Shown: positions 48,301 to 52,080 of the stretch, in pieces
Layout: each line of letters starts with the position of its first letter
Numbering within the stretch: the first letter of the stretch is position 1
Assembly (NCBI GenBank): GCA_034509735.1
Contig: JACGWO010000001.1
Span: forward strand, 29,019,966-29,083,965
Length of the DNA: 64,000 bases
Direction: 5' to 3'
Origin: Sesamum alatum
Taxonomy: Eukaryota > Streptophyta > Magnoliopsida > Lamiales > Pedaliaceae
Program-made: the position numbers and the translations under genes
Notes under the pieces: generated by a model
Told to the model about the DNA's origin: nothing
What the model saw: only the letters and a program-made list of their open reading frames with translations
The model's database searches: none

Positions 48301-49430
48301 CTAATACAGATACATTTTCATTGTATCACATTATTTTGTAAGAAATCTATCACAAAACATCCTAATCCAAGTATATTTATATTCTTTAGACAAAACCCAA
48401 TACACTGCATAAACTCACTTAAAAATATTGAAAATTGAAAACTAAAAATCTAAACAATATCTTTACGTGCCTGGTTCGTAGTATCTCACTCCTCACTTCC
48501 TGCAATGTGTTTCGTGCAGGACAATGTGTCTATAGTTAATCATTGGCTTATGAACGGCAAGCATTATGCAAGAACAAGGTAATTATTGAGCTAGCTATGA
48601 ATTAACATCATCCGTTACGGTATGATTAGGACTGTTTGTGCTTGCTAGCTAACAGTATCTATGGGCTTTCTAGAAATTAATCTTTATGAAAAATTGTATT
48701 TTATGTGTCATGAGTTAGTTTTTTTGTCATTTGGTCCAATAATTTTTTAATTCATCACATGATTACATCCTATAACTTCAAAACATCTATACCTTATTAT
48801 TAAGGAGAACATCAATTTGGTGTCTCCCAATTTTTGGTCTGTTTTTTTTAAATATTTATTTATTTATTGATTATGTAATTTTCCATTTTTCCACTATTTC
48901 TTTTTTGTCACTATTTTCTTATAAATTTACTATTTTTTATATACTTTATTAAATAATTTTTATAAATCCACAAATTACAAGTCTTAATTATAGTTCCAAG
49001 CTTAATTGTGTTAAATTTTTTGACAAAAATAGCACGTGCGTGGCACAAGCTCTGTTAGATCTTGAGGAACATTAAGACTGTTTACGTCAGAAATTACGAT
49101 TCGAGAGTAAAATTATAAATTTTTTGGAATTGTCGGATGCAATTAATGTGCTGAGTTAAAAAAAAAAATTATATATATATATACGTGTATATATATATAT
49201 ATATATATATAAACTAACCAGATAACTTTGTTTGCAGCGAGGAATGGCTTAAGAGAATGGACAAGAACTTGAGTGCTATAAAGCCAATAATGGAATCCAC
49301 TTACGGCAAAGATTCAATGGTGAAATGGATCGTCTATTGGAGAATATTTTTCATTGCAATTGCAGAACTATTTAGCTACAACAATGGAGAAGAGTGGATG
49401 GTCTCACATTTCCTTTTCAAGAAGAAATAG
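28434..49430 (+). CDS. Coclaurine N-methyltransferase-like protein, eight exons, 363 residues
   Basis: The coding exons are 28434-28644, 31374-31482, 41521-41745, 42434-42533, 42750-42860, 42965-43048, 48520-48578 and 49238-49430. Together they make 1092 nt, in frame, with a TAG-type end. The product resembles the plant CNMT-like / cyclopropane-synthase-fold methyltransferases, normally about 350-360 residues: SAM-dependent, probably cytosolic. SAM motif I LDIGCGWGSLSLYLAEKFP is intact. GTMPSANLLLYFQ, GKHYARTSEEWLKRMD and NNGEEWMVSHFLFKKK match the family. Two positions differ: SIGMFEHM instead of the usual SIEMFEHM, and FVEYFCHK instead of FVHYFCHK. Intron 2 has a GC donor; all other introns are GT-AG. 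Proteins of this family occur in many plants that make no benzylisoquinoline alkaloids, so the substrate is unknown. Identity is very likely; activity is uncertain. Confidence 0.93.
29392..29552. repeat. Dispersed repeat, GGGTATTTTAGG type, copy b
   Basis: It shares the order of words ACGGGTATTTTAGG, CTATCTATACC, TTATTTCAGT and a GAGTCTAAATATAATGAAAATATC-like stretch with copies a and c. It is nested in the intron 1 foldback element. Confidence 0.55.
29610..30825. mobile_element. Foldback element with GC-rich core, copy 1
   Basis: The ends are inverted repeats: GGATAAATTGCATAAAATCCCC at the left, and the complement of GGGTAAATTGCATAACCCCC at the right. The long arms read like a Mutator-type TIR, with CTCTCC and AACGGCG/GTTAGAGG words near the inner edges. 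The centre at 29930-30110 is sharply GC-rich (GGCGGCGATGGCTGACGCCG...). A related element sits at about 35715-39233. Flanking 9-mers match only partly. The 16-bp G run at 30795-30810 is part of the right arm. Confidence 0.65.
31374..31482 (+). CDS. CNMT-like exon 2
   Basis: It encodes LREMAIAIDTEKPKSQHYEV and PTSFFRLVLGNHLKY, the segment before the SAM-binding domain. The acceptor is TTGCAG. The frame requires the exon to end ...AAATACAG with an intron starting GCAAAA, because the split codon AG+T gives the family serine before CCFFP. Confidence 0.9.
31508..31960. mobile_element. Mutator-like MITE 25 bp after exon 2
   Basis: The ends AGATTAAATGCATTTTAGTC and the complement of GGATTAAATGCATTATTGG form inverted repeats. 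Flanks TTCCAAATT (31499-31507) and TTCCAAAAT (31961-31969) are a 9-bp duplication with one change. Internal words such as TTTTAGTCCC and GTAGCATTTTGGTCC are common to the other short MITEs of this window. Confidence 0.85.
31970..33530. other. Intron 2 stretch with MITE fragments
   Basis: AT-rich. Half-elements of the GGATTAATTATAGTTAGATCC and GGCTTAAATACATTTTTTAATCC types lie at about 32270-32420 and 32450-32600 without visible partners. From about 33270 CCATGG-containing sequence begins, part of a CACTA-derived cluster; a CACTAGCAGAAATT end lies at 33442 but its partner is unclear. No coding sequence. Confidence 0.55.
33531..34087. mobile_element. CACTA-type MITE, outer
   Basis: It starts CACTAGAAAAATTTAAC and ends with the complement of CACTAGAAGGAAATACAC. 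AGC flanks both ends (33528-33530, 34088-34090). Subterminal CCATGG words (TTAACCATGGCTAATTGCCATGG) recur in both halves. A second CACTA MITE is inserted at 33690-33970. Confidence 0.85.
33690..33970. mobile_element. CACTA-type MITE, inner (281 bp)
   Basis: It starts CACTATAAGAAAATAGCTAAATAGC and ends with the complement of CACTACAAGAAAAATGCTCAATAGC. TCA flanks both ends (33687-33689, 33971-33973). Inside, TTGCTAATTAGC-type words are arranged symmetrically. It is a newer insertion into the outer MITE. Confidence 0.92.
34174..34674. mobile_element. Approximately 500-bp MITE, family E, copy 1
   Basis: The stretch from GTGTTTGGTTTCATTTTC to CAAAGCCAAACAAAGCC has terminal inverted similarity. 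It contains a duplicated internal unit (ATATAAAAGAGACATGATTTGAGAATGAACA...TCTCCCAATATACAACACAATACATAC) at about 34340-34415 and 34455-34525. The same family lies in inverse orientation at 40862-41365. The duplicated reading frames here are chance. Confidence 0.75.
35189..35445. mobile_element. Mutator-like MITE, 257 bp
   Basis: It starts GGGTAAATTACATTGACAC and ends with the complement of GGGTAAATTATATTGACACC. An exact 9-bp duplication TATATATTA lies at 35180-35188 and 35446-35454. It is noncoding and sits in intron 2. Confidence 0.92.
36183..38019 (-). repeat. Copia LTR-like repeat, copy C (solo-LTR-like)
   Basis: Minus-strand reading begins TGTTAGAATATAGGATTAG at 38019, a start common in Copia LTRs. 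It shares with copies A and B the landmarks CAATAGGACTCT, GTGATTTGTGTGTGAC, TCTCCCGGTCTAAG and CCACACCACATCAGG. The left boundary is estimated from spacing to TGAAAACGCAAG near 36183. No pol sequence is attached and no target duplication was found. Confidence 0.55.
38727..39213. mobile_element. Mutator-like MITE with duplicated right arm
   Basis: It starts GGGTTAATTGCAATTTTCGTCC and ends with the complement of a GGGTTAATTGCAATTTTTATC word. GGAAGATTT is duplicated exactly at 38718-38726 and 39214-39222. The right arm occurs twice in tandem (about 39030-39120 and 39122-39213), each with ACCAAAATRYCAAATACCTATAATTA. The centre forms a second inverted repeat around GGCACGCGA/TCGCGTGCC. Confidence 0.93.
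39234..40100. other. Intron 2 AT-rich stretch with dispersed repeat copy c
   Basis: A GGTATTTTAGGGTCTAGACCCC...ATATTTATTTCAATGGT piece at about 39868-39948 matches dispersed repeats a and b. The rest is AT-rich without recognised features. Confidence 0.5.
40108..40850 (+). mobile_element. Nonautonomous element, family D, copy 2
   Basis: It shares with 11954-12780 (opposite strand) the words AAATTAGGTAGTGTTTG, CCATGTATTAAA, TTTTTCCTCAAAA and AGTATATTTCATATTTAATATT. The ends carry GGAGTGCTTGCGAAAAAG and TCTCAAACACTTT. It is noncoding. Confidence 0.6.
40862..41365. mobile_element. MITE family E, copy 2, inverted relative to copy 1
   Basis: TGTTTGGTTTTATTTTTAG through GAAATCAAACCAAATAAAGG is the reverse complement of 34174-34674 in word order. 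It contains the same duplicated unit with TTCATTGTCAAATCATGTYTCTTTTATATATTTTTATA. With copy 1 it makes a long inverted pair 6.2 kb apart in the same intron. Confidence 0.75.
41521..41745 (+). CDS. CNMT-like exon 3 (SAM-binding motif)
   Basis: It encodes CCFFPNKCSSLEDAEKAML and the Rossmann-fold glycine loop LDIGCGWGSL, then GICNSTTQKAHIQEQC. The acceptor is TTTTGCAG and the donor CCG|GTATTT. The loop Gly and Asp residues that contact SAM are present. Confidence 0.95.
41746..42433 (+). other. CNMT-like intron 3
   Basis: GT-AG, 688 bp, AT-rich, with a (GA)n microsatellite near the acceptor and no recognised insertion. Confidence 0.85.
42351..42394. repeat. (GA)n microsatellite
   Basis: 22 AG units lie 39 bp upstream of exon 4, close enough to affect the polypyrimidine and branch-point region of intron 3. 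Confidence 0.98.
42434..42533 (+). CDS. CNMT-like exon 4 (Glu-to-Gly site)
   Basis: It encodes DLGLKNVEIIVADISTF and YDRIFSIGMFE. The family word is SIEMFE. The first Glu, which I recall as Glu204 of Coptis japonica CNMT and reported as catalytic, is GGA (Gly) here; GAA to GGA is one transition. The following MFE is kept, and exon 5 supplies the next His. Confidence 0.93.
42750..42860 (+). CDS. CNMT-like exon 5
   Basis: It encodes HMKNYHNLLKKISRWMKPDG, LLFVEYFCHK and FAYHFE, 37 whole codons. The His after MFE is present. The family usually has FVHYFCHK or FVHHFCHK; here the first His is Glu (GAA). Confidence 0.93.
42965..43048 (+). CDS. CNMT-like exon 6
   Basis: It encodes DINEDDWIARYFFAGGTM and PSANLLLYFQ, 28 whole codons, matching the family's GGTMPSANLLL word closely. 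Both splice sites are canonical (AGCAG and CAG|GTTAGC). Confidence 0.93.
43073..43889. mobile_element. Mutator-like MITE 24 bp after exon 6, with nested MITE
   Basis: It starts GGACAAAATGCAGTTTACC and ends with the complement of TGGGCAAAATGCATTCCGCC. TTTTGGAAT is duplicated exactly at 43064-43072 and 43890-43898. A second foldback (about 43181-43664, ACATTTTTGTCCCATAAGTTAG against its mirror) is nested inside with an approximate 9-bp duplication. Confidence 0.88.
44290..44727 (-). repeat. 3' LTR of the gag-only element
   Basis: It runs TGATGTTGCAAAAATTTAACG to CCATGTCA (+ strand), 438 bp. It pairs with 47558-47997. The adjacent CTGCCCCCTC at 44729-44738 is the complement of the polypurine tract. 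Confidence 0.92.
44728..45600 (-). pseudogene. 3' internal part of the gag-only element
   Basis: A 148-codon minus-strand frame (45143-44697) is rich in Arg, Ser, Thr and Ala and ends inside the LTR. It shows no domain that I recognise. Between it and the tandem array lies a short broken frame. It may be the tail of gag or noncoding filler. Confidence 0.4.
45600..45930. repeat. Array of a GCACCTCGAGAAAGCTTG-centred repeat
   Basis: Five degenerate units contain GGTGTTGTATTATGCACCTCGAGAAAGCTTGTAATCTT-like sequence. The first three are in tandem (period about 55 bp); two more lie at about 45805 and 45900. They lie in the internal noncoding part of the gag-only element. Confidence 0.85.
45948..46142 (-). 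pseudogene. Gypsy gag core fragment
   Basis: The minus-strand piece reads ENAMAWFNQLPAYTIESFEQ, then FMHHFSFNRECPKTASYLFT. This is the retrotransposon gag word A-x-x-WF-x-x-LP-x-x-SI-x-SF-x-x-L-x-x-x-F-x-x-HF found in Gypsy elements. Gag packages RNA into particles. The continuation toward both sides is out of frame. Confidence 0.85.
46495..46683 (-). pseudogene. Gag N-terminal linker fragment
   Basis: The 62-codon minus-strand piece TQEVLQRIIEDVSTRAAERA followed by a basic Pro/Arg stretch lies between the repeat-rich N-terminus and the gag core, the position of the helical segment before gag in related elements. The link is by position only. Confidence 0.45.
46757..47470. repeat. 27-bp minisatellite (CTCAGGCGGACTTGCCTCCAACTCC type)
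   Basis: About 26 units in register, each a variant of CCTCAGGYGGAMTYGCCTCC followed by AACTCCT or AGCTCCT. Because 27 is divisible by three, all frames on both strands stay open for long stretches; the + strand Ser/Gly- and Leu-rich frames are artefacts of the array. Confidence 0.95.
46903..47520 (-). CDS. Repeat-rich N-terminal ORF of the gag-only element
   Basis: 205 codons on the minus strand start RMQTRSKARDLGMNKE just after the primer site. A similar KMQTRSKAQ start follows the primer-site-like word near 61835. The rest is about 20 units of a nine-residue EEELEASPP-type motif, very acidic, encoded by a 27-bp tandem repeat. The array continues past the stop in another frame. It may be an expanded gag leader. 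No function can be assigned. Confidence 0.65.
   Translation of the reverse strand: MRMQTRSKARDLGMNKELEANPSEEQLELNPLQEELEAIPPEEELEARPPEEELEANPPQDELEAIPLEEELEASPPEELEANPPQEELKAIPPEEELEVRPPEEELEVSRPQEQLEAIPPEEELEVSPPEEELEASPPKEELEAIPPKEELEASPPDEELEASLPQEELETIPPEEELGASPPEEKLEATPPQEVLEANPPDEE
47541..47557 (-). other. Primer-binding site region of the gag-only element
   Basis: Minus strand ACTTGGTGCCGTCTATG directly follows the 5' LTR end. It is close to the GGCGCCGTCTG word that follows many plant Gypsy LTRs. Confidence 0.75.
47558..47997 (-). repeat. 5' LTR of the gag-only element
   Basis: It runs TGATGTTGTAAGAATTTAATG to CCATGTCA (+ strand), 440 bp. Differences from the 3' LTR are mostly single-base transitions and a few small indels. 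Confidence 0.92.
48003..48519. other. Right part of the MITE hosting the LTR element, then AT-rich intron
   Basis: ATTTTTAGTTTAGTTACTAGGG to GGACGAAAAATACATTTAAGC (about 48003-48211) continues a MITE whose first bases lie just left of 44285. The LTR element therefore landed near the end of an older MITE. The rest up to exon 7 is AT-rich with ACAAAACATTCTAAT repeats shared with 44150-44240. Confidence 0.6.
48520..48578 (+). CDS. CNMT-like exon 7
   Basis: It encodes DNVSIVNHWLMNGKHYART plus two bases, with acceptor CGTGCAG and donor CAAG|GTAATT. The NHW and NGKHYA words are family-typical. Confidence 0.92.
48579..49237 (+). other. CNMT-like intron 7
   Basis: GT-AG, 659 bp, AT-rich, with an (AT)n tract at about 49170-49210 before the acceptor TTTGCAG. 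No recognised insertion. Confidence 0.8.
49238..49430 (+). CDS. CNMT-like exon 8 (stop codon)
   Basis: It encodes EEWLKRMDKNLSAIKPIME, STYGKDSMVKWIVYWRIFFI and AELFSYNNGEEWMVSHFLF, and ends KKK-TAG. The C-terminus matches the family end to the last residue. Confidence 0.95.
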
Positions 49431-50078
49431 CAAAAAGCTAGTTGTCTACGTGCTAAAATTACATTTTTAATCCCATAGAATAAGCATTTAGTCCTCTACT
49501 TTACGAGATTTTTAAAATGGTCCCAAAATTAAAAACACTCGGCACATTTAGTCCTCAGTGGTCCAAATGGGAGAACTCGATACATTTAGTCCTCTGCTCT
49601 ATGGGATTTATGGGGCTAAATGTGTTGAGTTTTTTAAATTTTTCGATCATTTTGAAGATTCCGTAAAGTGTATGACCAAATATGTCAAAGTTTTCTAATC
49701 TTGAGATCATTTTAAAAATCTCGTAAAGCAGATGACTAAAAGTATTGAACCCCCTATCCTATAAAACTGAAAGTGTAATTTTGCTATGTCTACGTATATT
49801 CAAGAAATTGCCAGCAAGTATAGGGAGGAATTTACCCTTTTGGTTGATCATGACATTTTATTGTTGTTGATAATAAGGATTATTTCCAGTACGTTGGGTA
49901 GGGCATTGCAAGGGATTAATGCCACTGAACAATGTCGTCCTCTCAGGCTAAGCAATACTAGTAAAAAGTATGGCATTGCACGTTTAAACTTGTAATAATG
50001 AAAATAGAATAAAGTGTGATTTTTTGTTTTAATCGATGCTTCTTATATAGTTGTACTTTGGTGTTTAATGTTAACATG
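49431..50078 (+). promoter_or_regulatory. Probable 3' UTR and polyadenylation region of the CNMT-like gene
   Basis: A canonical AATAAA lies at 50008-50013, followed by T- and GT-rich sequence. A 335-bp MITE with its 9-bp duplication (49452-49795) separates the stop from the rest; without it the distance from stop to AATAAA would be about 233 bp. The 69-codon frame at 49786-49995 shows no family features and is probably UTR. Confidence 0.5.
49452..49786. mobile_element. Mutator-like MITE 21 bp after the CNMT-like stop codon
   Basis: It starts GCTAAAATTACATTTTTAATCCC and ends with the complement of TAGCAAAATTACACTTTCAG. TGTCTACGT is duplicated exactly at 49443-49451 and 49787-49795. Internal TTTAGTCCTC words are arranged as inverted repeats. 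Confidence 0.92.
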
Positions 50079-50366
50079 TAGGGAAAATTTAAACCTATCT
50101 CCCTATAAAATACAAAATGTTAAAAAAAACTCCTGTGAATTTTTTGTACAAATTTATCGCCCTGTGTTAAAAAAAATAAAGCAAATAAACCCATGGCCCC
50201 ATGAACTGTTATACATGCGCCATTGTTGCACCTATGAGAGTGAAAAATGAGATATTTTTGACCATTTTGCCCCTTTCTTTTTTCATTTAAAGGCTGATTT
50301 GTTTCTCTCTTTTCTTTCTCTCCTTTCTTTCATTCTTTCCCAAATCTTCTTCTCATTCTTGTAGAC

Positions 50367-50666
50367 ATGTCTAGCCACACAACCCGAATGAAAAAAAAAC
50401 CCCGACAGTGCAAGGAATTGTTCGATTTGAGGTTTTCAGTTACATCGATTTGTGGGTGCAATGCGAATGCAGAAATTAGAGTAGTGGAGTCTATCAAAAC
50501 ACCCTCAAGAGGTAAGTTATATTATTGTTGTAAATTTCAAGTTTGCAACTTTTTTCATTGGGCACAACCCGAAGAGCAACATGGTACCCAGTGGGATTCT
50601 GATAAACTTCGATTTCAGAGCACAAACTGGTTCAAGGCAAAATGCATTTGCAACGAAGGAAGATGA
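50367..50666 (+). CDS. zf-GRF zinc-finger ORF in the MULE
   Basis: The 99-codon frame starts MSSHTTRMKKK. It holds a GRF-type zinc finger: CGCNANAEIRVVESIKT, then LYYCC and CNFFHWAQPEE (about residues 28-69), the C-x-C...YCC...C-x-FF-x-W pattern of the family. Such fingers bind nucleic acid in other proteins. It ends KCICNEGR-stop. The following + strand frame contains a hydrophobic AMIKVLAIFNFG-like stretch that may be a lost C-terminal segment, so the ORF could be truncated. Its place opposite the transposase matches the accessory gene position of MuDR. Function is unknown. Confidence 0.6.
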   Translation: MSSHTTRMKKKPRQCKELFDLRFSVTSICGCNANAEIRVVESIKTPSRGKLYYCCKFQVCNFFHWAQPEEQHGTQWDSDKLRFQSTNWFKAKCICNEGR

Positions 50667-51300
50667 AGAAGACGGGTTTGCCATTGACGAAGTAGTTTCA
50701 AAAGAGTCTTATTGTGGGAGATCCAATGTGACGTGTTGAAAGCAATGATAAAGGTTTTAGCAATTTTCAATTTTGGATAGGAATTAGTTCTATTTTTGTA
50801 TTGTTGGTTTTAGTACTTGTAATGAGTTAAAAAAATTATGACTGATGGAATTTGAGTATGAGTATTGGTTTCTTGTTTGGTTTTATTCTTACTGGAGGAA
50901 TACAATTGCTGGAAAACTAATTGCTGGAAAAATGCACATTGTTGGAAAAAATACACATTGCTGGAGATAATACAGAAGACTAGAAATTTACAAAATGCTG
51001 AAATAATAAGAAAAAAATATAGAATGCTGAAAATAAAAACATCTCATATCAATGTGGACTTATGTCTGAAAGGATACATACAATCCCAAAATTTACACAA
51101 AACTTATGTTGAAAAGCCAAAAGTTTCCTGTTGATAACATCCCAACAACAATCCAAAATATGTGTACACATCCACATAAACAGTCATTCTATCACCAAAA
51201 AAATGCCAGAAGTTGAATTGTTGAAGTTAACAAAATACCAATATTGTTCAATAACATCATCAATTTACATCCATTTTAAATAATGACAAACACATCTTTC
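50667..51300. other. MULE interior without clear gene
   Basis: A short + strand frame (50865-51134) contains repeated NCWK words from CTGGAAAA repeats and is not credible as a gene. AT-rich otherwise. Confidence 0.5.
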
Positions 51301-51454
51301 ATGGCCTTCTTCATGGCTTCCAGGGCCTTCTCTTGGATCTGTCCCTAATATTTTCCAAGACTTCGGAAATGGTTGGCTTTTTGTTTCTGCTTCCAATAGT
51401 TTTTCCCAATAATGCTGCATTTCGAGGTCCTTGATAGCTAACTTCTTCCTACCC

Positions 51455-51487
51455 CCCCCCCCCCCACAAAAAAAAAAAAAAAAAAAA
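51455..51487. repeat. Poly-C followed by poly-A tract
   Basis: About 14 C then CA and about 19 A, inside the MULE; a likely hotspot for slippage and assembly error. Confidence 0.9.
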
Positions 51488-51719
51488 TCTCAAATAAGAA
51501 AGAGTATATTGTCAAAAAAAAAAAAATGAGATCATATATGTAATGAAGGTCATAAAGAGTACTTACTGCAGATGCAGGTGTGTGTGTAGACTGTGTGCTT
51601 GCACTTGTTCCTCCTATTGTTTTATTCTGTTGTAGCTGAAAGAGTTCTTTTTGTTTATTTTTAGAATTGAGTTATAAAGTAAATTTTCATTTAAAACAAC
51701 TATATTAAAGAAGGACTTA

Positions 51720-52080
51720 CTCTTGCAGCTGAATTTGATCCAAACTCAGCATGATTTGTAGGTTGTCCTTGCTAATTACTTCATGTTGCTTCAAGAAACC
51801 CAAAAAAGGAAAAAATATCAACTAATAATTTTTAAATATTTAAGTAGTAAACAATATTTACATTTCAAATATTAAATATCTTACCCTTGCTACTAAGTTT
51901 GATCCAGATTCAACATGATTTGTAGCCTGTCCATGCTGATTTACTTGTTGCTGCTTCAAGAAACCAAAAAAAGGAAAAAAAATTCAACTGATAATTTTTA
52001 AATATTTAAGTAGAAAACAACCTTTTCATTTCAAATAATAAATATCTTACCCTTGCTGCTGATGTTGACTAAGATTGCCT
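51720..52080 (-). repeat. Tandem exon-intron duplication in the MULE 3' region, about 166 bp
   Basis: CTTGCWRCTRARTTTGATCCARAYTCARCATGATTTGTAG...GCTTCAAGAAACC and the following AT-rich intron occur at about 51723-51887 and 51886-52054. A partial third begins near 52055. Each unit has a minus-strand acceptor/donor pair, so whole exon-intron units were copied. Confidence 0.8.

Larger units (their letters stand above)
43049..48519 (+). other. CNMT-like intron 6 (5.5 kb, transposon-filled)
   Basis: GT-AG. It holds a nested Mutator-type MITE (43073-43889), a 3.7-kb LTR element (44290-47997) and the short MITE that hosts the LTR element. The remaining sequence is AT-rich. No host exon was seen inside. 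Confidence 0.85.

Noticed and set aside
49786..49995. 69-codon frame downstream of the methyltransferase as a separate gene
   Set aside because: No motif; it begins in the MITE's target duplication and lies where the 3' UTR is expected.
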